DNA of 64,000 nt from Chlorophyllum brunneum. Its lineage: Eukaryota > Basidiomycota > Agaricomycetes > Agaricales > Agaricaceae. The DNA is taken from NCBI GenBank assembly GCA_963576785.1, contig OY756142.1, forward strand, positions 3,534,001-3,598,000, written 5' to 3'. This document shows, in pieces, positions 1 through 10,111 of this stretch. Under the pieces are notes generated by a model. That model saw only the letters and a list, made by a program, of their open reading frames with translations. It did not search any database and had not been told where the DNA came from. Position 1 is the stretch's first letter. Every line of letters begins with the position of its first letter. Made by a program: the position numbers and the translations under genes.

Positions 1-214
1 CATACTCACATTCCAATGGGGGAGGCAGACAAAGTATATAAAACGTTTTACTATAGTAATGCATGAGGTATTCTTAAAACAGGGTAAGTACATCGTATTA
101 TATGAGTATGTTAGATTGCACTACATATATCAACAAGCCGTCTTGGCATGAAATCAAATGTCCCAATCTCAGTTCCAGGGAAAATATCACGACGTGCGGA
201 GGAGGGACGCAATA

Positions 215-1107
215 TCATAGCTTTGCGTTCTCTGTGGATTTCTTTGCGGAATGCTGGTCATTACCAGCGGTAGCGACAGAAGAATCTGCTTCTGCCTTTC
301 GCATGTTTTCCATCGCCGTCCTGAGCTCCTTGGCACGTTTCACAGTATCCAACAGCCCTTGTTTGTGGGTTGGTTTCCAACCGTTGGGGAGCTCTTCATG
401 ACCAATCCACTTCCGCATCCATTCAGTGGGAACACCGACTTTGTCCTTTGACTTCGTCTCCCACACCCCAAGGATGATGGCCATTTCTCCGCGAGCAATC
501 TCTGCGTGGACATTGTCCAGGGCTTTAGATGACTTCTCCCGGCGAATGCGGGAACGCGCCACGTCGATGGCGTTCATCAATGACTGAGGTTCGCCCGTTT
601 CGGCGCTTGGTGTGCCGTTTCCCCCACCATTCTTTGCATCATTGATCAACTCCGCCACGAGAGCTGGGTCAATCGAAATCGGTGCATATTCTTCGCCCGT
701 TGGTGTATCATGGTGAACAAGGCTAGCATCGTGCTCGATCACGTTGTGTTTCCCAATCTCGTAAAGGTCGATGGGCCGTATGCGCTTTAGCATAGCAAAG
801 CCGACATAGGTAAGGAAGAGTGCAAGTGGAGTTGAGAGTCCATAACAAGCTTTCAGCCCACGTTGAATACGGTACGCTGAAACCTTCTTCCCATCGCGGT
901 TACTGAGTATGAGTACATCAGCAAGCTATACAGGGGGATATGAATCGGAAGGACGCACATGTAACCATAATTTGCCATGGTGTTGAGAGCAGGGCATGGC
1001 GAACGACTGTCGCCTGGCTGCGGTGGACAGAACCCATGTTTTGCGGTCACAGGGCATTTATTGCCTTGGTGTTGGTGTACGGAAGGATGAGAGTCGGGAA
1101 GAGACAT
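215..1107 (-). CDS. Heme-thiolate peroxidase (chloroperoxidase / unspecific peroxygenase family)
   Basis: Two exons (1107-959 and 902-215) joined across a 56-bp GT-AG intron give a 278-aa protein. The first exon carries the PCPALNTMANYGY motif, whose cysteine is the proximal heme ligand of Pfam Peroxidase_2. The second has EHDASL (the EHD-x-S motif of the distal, Mg-binding site), then ARGEMAIILGVW and EWMRKW. Family members use H2O2 to oxidise or halogenate small organic molecules with a cysteine-ligated heme. The start at 1107 gives a hydrophilic N-terminus, so I see no secretion signal, unlike the secreted well-studied members. A short hydrophobic stretch (LALFLTYVGFAM) lies near residues 70-85. 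Length fits the short fungal peroxygenases. The gene looks intact. The exact substrate cannot be told. Confidence 0.85.
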
Positions 1108-1160
1108 TCTTGTCGGGGAGGCGGAGAACAGAACGTTGCGTACAGCAGTATGCCTGCCCT

Positions 1161-1168
1161 CTTATATA
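1161..1168 (-). promoter_or_regulatory. TATA-like box of the peroxygenase gene
   Basis: TATATAAG on the minus strand lies about 55 bp upstream of the chosen ATG at 1107. This fits a core promoter and supports that start. The rest of the gap between this gene and the GH92 stop (1108-1592) shows no other gene. Confidence 0.5.
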
Positions 1169-1592
1169 AAACGCATGGTGGAACAATGTACGTCCTAGTC
1201 GGGGACATTTCCATCATTTCTGCGCGTTTGTCACAGAGAACCCTGAAATGATCACCAAATTAGGTAGGTTGGTAAGGAGGCTACTGCCTTAACATGTCAA
1301 TCTTATGAGCTGGCGATGGTCGGTGACAGATATGGAGCGGTGAGATGGTGAAACTGCCCGCTATGAGGAGTCAGTATTAGGGTTTCTCGAGCTAGACGGA
1401 CCGTCGAGATACCACCGGTACAGCAAGGCTGCCGATAATCCCATTTGCCAACTTGCGGAAATCTTACGTAAGCGCAAACATGGAGTAATTATGTCACCTC
1501 CCCGAAGCCTCAATTGAGTCGCAAACTCTGTTGCAGCGAGTTCCTAACTATCGATCACAAGTCAAGTTATTAGAGTGCTACACCATATCTCG

Positions 1593-4500
1593 TCAGTCAG
1601 TTAAGCTTTTCAGGACATCTGGATTGTTCCCCCAGTCTGATATTTCATCACTCATCTCGAAGACTATTTCACCTCCCTTGATGATTTGTTCATGAGTCAG
1701 GATGGGCGCATCAATTCGTTCCCCGTTGACAGTCAGCGATTTGACATATTGCTTCTTCGTTGCCCCAGGAGAGCTGATGGTCAGCCGTCTTGAACCTGAT
1801 TGGGTGCTATTTGAAGCCGGTTGCGGCCAATCAATGATCATTTCGTCGAAGAAAGGCCTTTCAAATAGAACTAGTCATTTGCTGTGGACGTGCACTGCTC
1901 AAGGGAACTCACGCTCCAACAATATATTCTCCAGAGGCAGGGTTCACGGGATAGAACCCCATTGCACTGAAAATATACCAAGCACTCATCTGACCGCAGT
2001 CTTCATTCTGCGCAAAAATAAGCATTGAATCGACGCGGTGTCAACTCGACTCACTCCAGATAGGCCTTGAGGGGTATTGTTGTAGTTGGCTGCGGCAATT
2101 GTTCGCACCCGTTCTTGGGTTCGCAGCGCAGCTCCAGCAAGGGAATAAAGGTAGGGAATATGATGTGATGGCTATTTTGGAGTCAGACAGGATGTTAATT
2201 CGTTCAGCAGGATACAAAATACCTCATTGGTGTGCTGGTTGTGACCGCCATCAAAATGGTCCTCCAAACTTTTCACGAAGCTAACGTTGCCGCCTCTGTG
2301 CTCAACGAGCCCTGGTACATTCTGGACAACATCAAACGAGTATATCCATTTATCACCTTAGTCTCTCGGTAAGCGACGAGGATGACGACAGCGATCAGCA
2401 CGAACCTTCCGTCCAGCCGTTGTCGGGTCCCGCCAAGCTCCTATCAGCATTCTTAGCTTCCATGAAACCTGTCGCGTTGTTGTATAGTGTGAAGGGGGCG
2501 CGCTGGGAGCGGTCGAAAAGGAAAGAGGTAACATTCTCTGGCTTCCCTAGTGTCTTCGCTGCGACGTACACTGCATAATCGTCGTCTGTTTCAACGTACA
2601 GTAGATGAGCTGTCGGGCGCGTCGGTTTCAATGCAATGCTCACAGGCGTAGTCCAACGTTCGGGAGCCGCTTTCGGAGTGGATATCAGTTGCTACCCACC
2701 CTTTCGTCGGATCATCGTAGACAGAAGAAAGGCCAGCGCGGGCTTCAAAGTCAACGTTCTATCTAGGGGTGAGCAGGGTGATCTTCAAAATGACATCATT
2801 CGACGCACCTCCTGACGATCGCTGTATCTATATCCTTAGGGTCAGCTGGATACGCTTGATGGGACTGGCGGTGATCACTTACACTGTGCTGTTATCGCGC
2901 ACAGGCGGAACAGTTGCGTCCTTCCACACAGCCTCCCAAGCAAGCTCACGATCGAAACCAGTGACCCCCTTGCGGAATGCTTCTCCGATGAGTGAATCCG
3001 CGTGTGTTCCGACCTGTACAGTGACGGCGGCTATGCTTAAATCACATTGTTACTCTGGCTTCCTTCATCACCCACCATAATATTTGTCTCTACGATGTTC
3101 TTCCACATTGGCAACCACCCTCCCTTTCGTAAACCTTCAGAATGGAACGTGGAAAGGAGAGAGAGGTGCGTACCTCTTTGAAATCATTCAACATACTGGT
3201 GACCATGCCGGGGAGCCGCTCGGGAGCAAATAGGATCGTCCAAGCCCAAGCCGCGCGGTATGTGTCCTGACGATGCAATCTCTGCTTAGAATCCATTCAT
3301 GACGACATGCATGGCTGATGCCTACCCAGATTGAATAGCCGGTATACGATTCGGTGTCCTCATGGACTTGGTTGTCATAAGCAGAATAGAAACGGGTTTC
3401 CTCGTGTTGCTCGCTTGGGTACGTGAGACCATGGACAACAGCAGTGTAGAAGATCTCGAGGTCGTCATCCGATGCCCCCTTGATCTGGATCCGATCGAGT
3501 TTCTCGGCCCACTGACCTCGAACAAGCGCCGCGGTAGCTTCCAATGTTCCTGGAGCGTCACTCCCATTCGTCCCTGCTGGAAGAAATAATAAATAATAAA
3601 TCTATTCAGGACCCCGCCTGCCTACCGGTATTCTTGGGAGGGTCAGGGATTTCGAGGTCAATATTCCGCCTCGCCTGATCTTCCGAAATGAAGCTCGTGC
3701 CGATCCTTACGTTAACTACGAACTTATCTGCACTATCACCCGTGCTTGGGAAAATTGCAAATGCGTTCAACATAGATCCGGAAGTGTTAGTCTCACTCGT
3801 AAGCAATGTCTTATTGGCGATGATCCCAGTGGCGCTGCCATTCCCGCTCAGCGGCACGTCAAATCGAGCGCAAAAGAATCCCTTGAAATGTGATGCGGGC
3901 TCTTTGATCGACTCGGGAGTGATGATTGAATCTTGGCGTTCATTAGATGACCCGCATACCTCGTTGTTCGATTGTGAAATCGAGACAGTGCCGGTGGGGA
4001 AGGTAATGTTGGCCGGGTCGTGTGCCTGGATGGATTGACGAACGGCATCGATGAGGATGTATGGGGTCGCTGAATCGGAAACGTTTGGAGCCCGGATGAA
4101 AGTGAAACGGAGGTGGCCGACTCGCGAAGCTGCACAAGGTCAACTGAGCCTGTTCGTTCGTGAGTAATGAATTCACACTCACTGGAACTCTGCTCAGCCA
4201 GGATCGTTCCCCCAGCACCGTCTTGTAACTCGACACTATAGTATCCAGGACTAATCACCTCACCACCTCTCTGCTCAGCTCCACCAACAAACGTCAAACC
4301 ACGATCTTGGAAGTCAGTTTTAATTTCTCCAGGATCTCCTGTAGGCGCAATACCGGGGACGAGGGCAAGGCTAGCACTCTCACCCATCCATATTGCAGGT
4401 TGGCGTGTCGCTTGGAAGCCGTGGATTGTGGGAGTAAGCTCGGTGATGTTATACGGAGTGCGAGAAACGTAATTGACACGAGTTTGTCCGATCCAGCGGG

Positions 4501-4780
4501 TCATGGCAAACGGTGGACCCGTAGACGGAATCATGCCTCCCGTGAAGCTTGGTGCAATACCGCCATTGCCTATTAGTCTAGTTGAAGATCGGCAAAATGA
4601 TAAATTTCTCGCCAAAGCTGTGTGTGCTCACAAGTTGACATGATCTACTGCCTCGCTAGCAGGGATTCTGAACTGTGGTGGCGGAAGAATCCGGCCTGTT
4701 GGTGCACGATCCTGAGCAGAGACTGTGGTCAAGCTCAAAAATAATGCCAGAAGCAATGGTGTCCTTTGGTGAAGCCACAT
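1593..4780 (-). CDS. GH92 family exo-alpha-mannosidase, copy A
   Basis: A multi-exon gene (roughly twelve short introns) encoding a secreted GH92 calcium-dependent, inverting alpha-mannosidase that would trim mannose from N-glycans or yeast-type mannans. It opens with a signal peptide (MWLHQRTPLLLALFLSL) and runs through STGPPFAMTRW, HNQHTNE-PSHHIPYLY and NEDCGQMSAWY. The Glu of HTNE is the expected catalytic acid, and the NEDCGQ Asp lies in the expected base region. All exons can be joined with GT-AG introns and no internal stop, e.g. SGYSIW-type joins near 3300 and NIM|VGTHADS near 3080. The intron after DNGWTEG uses the weak donor GTTCGT. From 1611 to 2897 the gene is almost identical to copy B at 42.8-44.1 kb; upstream of that the two differ far more. 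Probably functional. Confidence 0.85.
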
Positions 4781-4900
4781 CCTTGAGAATGGGAGCTTCG
4801 TTCCTCAGGGCCTGCCAACCATGAGTTTAATACCACCCGGTAGGGTCAAACGTTCGTACGCGTGCTTCTCGACGTCTGGAAGAGTATGAACAGAAAAGGC

Positions 4901-4914
4901 TGATAAATATATTT
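4901..4914 (-). promoter_or_regulatory. TATA region of GH92 copy A
   Basis: An AT core (TATATTTATC on the minus strand) sits about 120 bp upstream of the ATG at 4780. The same core stands at an equivalent place before copy B (46113-46125). Similarity of the two upstream regions continues to about 5010, after which the transposon nest begins. Confidence 0.4.
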
Positions 4915-5010
4915 CCTGCTTCTCCAGAGTCAGCTAAAAATAGACAATGCCCTGTGATACAACCACCGTGGGATAAATTTGCTGCAGCTGATAAGAATCC
5001 ATCTTAGAAC

Positions 5011-6619
5011 ATAATCTTATTGAAATGTCATACTGCTTCCAACCCTAAGTCCACATGTTGCACCACCTCTTGTTTGGACTTGTATCTGCAATAAACAAAG
5101 CTAGCATCTATGCTCATATTTATTGACCTCTATCTAAGTGTTCTTTACATGGAAGTTATTGTCTACATGGCTTGCTATTGTTGCATTCTTAAAATTTTAT
5201 TATGTTGACCCTCACTATTGAAGAAGATAAAAAGGTTAACTTGCAAAAAGACAAATATACATATATTACCTCAATATTTGTGGAACTTATGTTATTTACA
5301 CAAATACTTAAATATAACCATATTTTTTACTTTTATAATTTTTGCACCCAATACAAATATTGAGATAGTGGAAGATTACCAATTCTCAACTTGCTAGTTT
5401 GACTATTATAATAGAATTACAAAAAGGCTGTGAAAGTTGTTACTTTTAAGATAGATTATGTAAATTAAGAGGTACTGTATTAATAATGAAGACTTTGGTC
5501 AAGAATATTGTATATTAGATAATATGTTGACCAGTCAAAGATGTTGGAGAGACAAAGATGTAAAAAAACTATATCCAAATAGATAACTGCTTAGTAGGTA
5601 AGTAAAATAAGTTATTAGTAAACAGAATAGCCAAAAGGAAAGATGTGAATAAGTATAAATATAAAGATGTTGTTGCTTACTATAATGATATTTTTCTTAC
5701 TACAGTAAAGAATTTTGAGATTAAAGTATAAAAATGAGAAAATAATAACCAGAAGAACTTAAGTCAAGTAGATGCAACTAATTTTGCATACTGGGTGATT
5801 TAATTAGAATAATGGGGTTTTAAAAGGTTAGTCTATTACAAAATATATTAGATAAGACATTGCTATGTCTGAACCTAGAACTTATATATGAAAATATACT
5901 AGGTTTTCAAAAAGACTATCATTCATACCACTACTATATTCTGATAATGCAATTATTGACTCTTAATATAGATGAACCTCATATTTGTACCATTAAAAAC
6001 AATCATTACAACTGTTATGTCTAAACCAAGAATTTATATCAGAGGCTATAACAGATTTTCTGAAAAAATGCTACTTATACTACCATTATATTACAATAAT
6101 GTAATTATTGACTTTGTTATACAATTTGACATTATTCCAAATTATGCTTTGTATTTCTTTTATCTTTTTCTTTTATTTGAGTTTTTTTAGTTTCTATTTT
6201 TTTGTATAACTCATATATTTAATAATAGTTGAACTATGATTAGAACTTGGTTTTCATTTTACTTCTGAAATTTTTATTCTAATCTTAGATAAAAGTTCTT
6301 CTATTTCTTTAAATAATAATTAAAACTTCTTAACTTCTTTTGAGTTAGTCTCATTATTTTGAAAAGTCTAATTGAAGTTTTGATAGAATTTCTAATCAGA
6401 CTTTTTCAATTATAATTAGTATACAAAATCTTTAAATTTTCTATTACTTACATAAAGTAAATACTAGTTGTAGTATATAAACTAGTTATAACTACCATGT
6501 AGAAACATTGTTTCTATTTGGTTAGGTGAAAATTTAATACAAGCCTTTATTTAAACAATACTAAAAACTTTAAGAACTTAAGTACTAAGCTTTTTTTATT
6601 GCTCTCTGAGTTTAAGAAA
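5011..6619. repeat. AT-rich degenerate repeat DNA (base layer of the nest, left part)
   Basis: Very AT-rich sequence without a credible gene. It contains mutated copies of the terminus of the 1.06-kb element at 23.2 kb (see 5861 and 6013). It is continuous in origin with 26467-28009 and 33842-34137: removing M1 and the DNA transposon, with their target duplications, joins these three blocks. Most of the rest I cannot identify. Confidence 0.6.
5861..6112 (+). repeat. Two C-to-T-mutated copies of the 23.2-kb element terminus
   Basis: Starts at 5861 (TGCTATGTCTGAACC) and 6013 (TGTTATGTCTAAACC) both match the beginning of the 23222-24281 element (TGTTATGTCCAAACC) for about 100 bp. Differences are mostly C-to-T or G-to-A. 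Both could be read as a decayed peptide beginning MS-x-PRxY(I/V). The two copies are about 150 bp apart in the same orientation. Confidence 0.6.
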
Positions 6620-6624
6620 CTTAC

Positions 6625-6929
6625 TGCTACAACCTTAGTCTAGGACTCAGGTTGCAAGTCTTTGGATAAAGACAAGAAAGTAGAGAGAAGGATAAGAGAT
6701 GATACAATTGGTAAAGTATAAGGAATACATTAAGTATTACTATACTTTATATACTGGTAGTGAGAGCTAAGAATAAAGGAACAGAGTAAAGGAGTCATAG
6801 TGACGAATGGAATAAGTCAGAAAGAATACAGCCATAAGGGATGAAACAAGGAGATGAAATGGATACATAGGAATAATGAGTGTGATGGGTGCATGATAAG
6901 AATGTACTGTTTATCTATAGTTCATAATA
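6625..6929 (-). repeat. M1 3' LTR
   Basis: 305 bp. Its ends (TGCTAC...CATAATA on the plus strand) are eroded versions of the TGTTAC...ATAACA ends of the partner LTR at 26157-26461. I count about 26 differences between the two LTRs, all transitions. The adjoining internal side (6930 onward) shows the expected polypurine tract on the minus strand. Confidence 0.85.
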
Positions 6930-6972
6930 ATACCTCCCTTTTTACATTCATGACCCCATGAAGTGTTATAGT

Positions 6973-7851
6973 CTACTTGTTGTCTTATTCTTTGTGTAAG
7001 GCATTGATGAGTTGATGTTTGGTAGGACCAATCATTGGGATTCCTGACTTTTGTCGACATCCAATCCAGAAAGGAGCATGGTCCTGTTCTCCTCTGAAGA
7101 GGGCTATAGTGTGTCCTCAGAATATAGTAGTGTCATTTGTTTTGGCTGCGACGAGGTTGTGTACTATCTCTTCCTAGTAGTTTTCTTCGAACTGTCCTCC
7201 ATCCTTGAGTGTGAGGTAAGATGGTGGTGGGTTGAATATCATTGGTTTGGGTGGTAGGTCTATATTGGGTAGTTGTATGAGAAGGTGGTCTACTTTATCT
7301 CGCATATCTGGTTCTATTAGATGGTCTAGAACTAATTTGTCAATTTCCTCCATTCCTTCATCTAACCATTCCTGTTCATCATCTTTGTGGTAAGGCAGTT
7401 TGTCAGGTAAGGTAGTGGGGGTGTATGAATCAAGATCCATTAGCCTTCGAGCAAGTCTGTAGGTGGGGTTATTACTAAAGTCGGTAAGGTGGTTGAGTCT
7501 TTTGCCTATCATGATTAAGGTACTTTGGATGCATTTCTTTGCATCAGAGTGCACTAATATGTTAAGATTGGTGGCTGCTTTATCTAGTAACTCCTTCATG
7601 AGTTTGTGTTTTCCAGTTGACATAGCAGCTAGGAGGGCTCTGGTTGTAGTAACAAGTAAGATATGGCTCAGGGCTTTGGCTTGGATTTGGAGGTTATTGA
7701 TAGCATGGGCAATGTATGTAAGTCCTTTGGTTGTGGCGGTATAGTGTTCAATCTGGTCTTTGGTGGACTAGACGTTGAGAAGGTTGTTGAGCTCTTGTTT
7801 GAATTCTGTATCATTGGCTGGGAAGAGGGTGGGTTTTTGTTTGGTATGCAT
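6973..7851 (-). pseudogene. M1 ORF3 (extra ORF between pol and 3' LTR), degraded
   Basis: Same position and same C-terminal motif (PM-x-F-x-PP..Y-x-TLK, then NYWKEIV) as the intact 278-aa ORF3 of P2, but broken by stops, among them one at the VNVL/ST region near 7768 and a CAA-to-TAA type stop at 6985-6987. The best preserved piece (7174-7623) is helical and charged, with KHKLMKELLDKAATNL. No membrane segment is evident, so it does not look like an envelope protein. Function unknown. Confidence 0.65.
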
Positions 7852-7951
7852 GGTGTGTTGTGGAGGTAATTGGCAAAGTCTAGAGTGCAGTGGATATAGC
7901 ATGAGATGCATCGGGTGTAGTAATCTCTTGTAATGCAAGGTTTGTTGTTCA

Positions 7952-8482
7952 TAATTGTTGCTTTTTACCCCCCTTTTTTATAGGTTTCATCCTCGAAATC
8001 TTGTCTAAAAATTCTTGAACTGCCTCCTTAGCATTTTCCAATTCTGACTCATCTTCCCATATATCTTCTTTGGAGATATAACCTTTCCAGTGTACTAGGA
8101 ATTGATTTCGTTGTCCTCTTGTACAGTGTCCTCGGATCTCTTCTACTTTATATTGTTCTTTGTCATTGATGATCTCGGGCATCGGTGGTGGTGGGGTACA
8201 CTGGCTGTCAAACTTGGGTTTTTGATAGGGGGAGAGGAGTCTGCTGTTAAACATGTTGTGTATTGCCCATGTTTTAGATAATTCCAATTGGTAACTTGTT
8301 TCGCCTATTTTTGTTTTTATTCTAAATGGTCCATATCATTTGTGATCCAGCTTCTTGGTTGGTCTCATTGTCCTAATGTTACTTGCTTCGAGCCAAACTT
8401 GTTCTCCTGGAGTATACTTGTGTTCTGGTTTGGTGCTGTTGCATTTCTCCATTTGTATCTGACTGTGTTGTAATATCTTTAT
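7952..8482 (-). pseudogene. M1 pol, C-terminal part (integrase end and chromodomain)
   Basis: Reads through WAIHNMFNSRLLSPY, then a chromodomain (YKVEEIRGH...LVHWKGY..EEDxWE) and ends KKGGKKQQL-TGA. The plus-strand LTR of P1 begins at 8483 and cuts the integrase coding sequence; the other half resumes at 21415. A small ORF (MNNKPCI..., 7668-7952) starts at the ATGA overlapping this stop, as in P2. Confidence 0.8.
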
Positions 8483-8776
8483 TGTTACGAACTATAGATA
8501 GACTGTTCATTCCTATCTTGTGCCCGTTACCTCGGGCCTCCTCATACTTGTCTCACTTCTCGTTTCACTCTCTGTTTCACCCCTAAAGGCTATGCCTCCC
8601 ATCTGACTCCTTTACTCTGTTTCTTTATTCTTAGCTCTTACTACCAGTATATAAAGTGTAGTAATACTTGATGTATTCCTTACACTTTACCAATCATATC
8701 ATCCCTTCTTCCTTTCTCTACTTCCTTTCCTTTATCCAAAGGCTTGCAACCTGAGTCAGAGACTAAGGTCGTAACA
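8483..8776 (+). repeat. P1 5' LTR
   Basis: 294 bp, starting TGTTACGA and ending TCGTAACA (8-bp inverted termini). It contains the TATATAAAG box and the ACACTTTACCAA stretch matching the primer-binding site at 8778-8789. Confidence 0.9.
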
Positions 8777-8777
8777 T

Positions 8778-8789
8778 TTGGTAAAGTGT
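8778..8789 (+). other. P1 primer-binding site (self-complementary type)
   Basis: TTGGTAAAGTGT, directly inside the 5' LTR, is the perfect reverse complement of ACACTTTACCAA in the LTR. See the P2 site for the argument. Confidence 0.6.
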
Positions 8790-8869
8790 CATTCGACTCA
8801 CCTTGCAAGAGAGGTGCCACTATTCGTAGCTAGGCTTGGAATAATAGCCTCCGACCAGAAAGACAGTAT

Positions 8870-10111
8870 ATGAGCAGTAGTAGCTCATCGAGAACACCGA
8901 GAAGACACAGAGCTCCGAGACCAACAGACATCCAGGGATCACCCATCGCAACAGGATCTAAACGATCAACAGAATCAGAAATCCCTGAAGGCCTTAAACG
9001 GCAGAAATCCGAACACAGCGTAGACAAGAATACAGCTCTATTTGAAACCAAATTTGACATAGAAGTTGCCGAGAACACATCCGATATAGATGTCGCCAAG
9101 ACCTACGAGGAAGAATCCGAGCACAGCACAGACAAAGAACCAGCTCTATTTGAGGAAATCGACACAGAAGTCGCTGACACCACAGCCGATATAGAAATCG
9201 CCGAGACCCATGAAAACGAACACAGCGAACCAGAGACAGAACCAGAGATGCCAGAAGAAGTCAACGTCCCAAAGAACCTAGCTCCAGAGCCAGGATATTT
9301 CAATGGAGATAGAACCCAATTTGACGATTGGTGAAGAGCAATATCCTTATGGTTAATGTTCAACAAGATAGACGAAGAAGAACAGAAGATAGTGGCAATT
9401 TTGGCAAGAATGAAGGGAGGACTAGCAGGCCTCTATGCCAACATGCAGCTGCAGGCCATCCAGAACAAGAAAACACCAGATTGGGATGACTTCACAAAGG
9501 AAATGGAAGCCACATTCTCCTTGGGAAATAGGAAAGCCATAGCAGAAGGAGAAATCGAGATGTTCAAGCAAGGGAAAAGGAACACAGTGGATTTCTTGAT
9601 CGAATTCGAGGCATTGAAAGCCCAAGTGGGGACAAACGACACCCACGCAATATTCCTTCTCAAACGCCACACCAGAGCAGACATCATTCGAACCATAGTA
9701 GGCTACCTGACAACCTCCGTCCCAATGACATACACCAAATGGAAAACCACAATCCTTGCAGTAGGACAAGGGTATGAGACAACGGACATCACCCGAGGAG
9801 ATGTCAGAACCACCACCGGAGTTACTTATGGAGGTAGAGGACAACCCATGGAGATAGGAAGGCAAAGGGCAGACACCGATCAAAATGGAAAACCGAGGTG
9901 CTACAACTGCAACCTCTATGGGCATATCGCCAAATACTGCAGAAAGAAGACGAAAGTCACATACACCAAGATAACGTGTTACAATTGCGGCAAACAGGGC
10001 CACATCTCAAAGAACTGCCGGGCGCCCAAGAAAGCGCATATCAGAGAGATCAACGAAAATGATGAACAAGAAATAGAGGAGAAAGAGGATTTTGTCGAAG
10101 GCTCTGAGTAG
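8870..10111 (+). pseudogene. P1 gag, one nonsense mutation
   Basis: Homologous along its length to the 421-aa P2 Gag. Starts MSSSSSSRTPRRHRAPRP, has a serine/arginine-rich then acidic N-terminus, the capsid-like middle (ARMKGGLAGLYA), and two CCHC zinc knuckles (CYNCNLYGHIAKYC, CYNCGKQGHISKNC). A TGA at 9332-9334 replaces TGG of the P2 protein. It lacks one of the acidic repeats of P2. Confidence 0.85.

Noticed and set aside
1593..4780. GH92 copies A and B as pseudogenes because their frames are broken into pieces
   Set aside because: All breaks correspond to 50-60-bp GT-AG introns at places consistent with copy C; joined exons have no stop.
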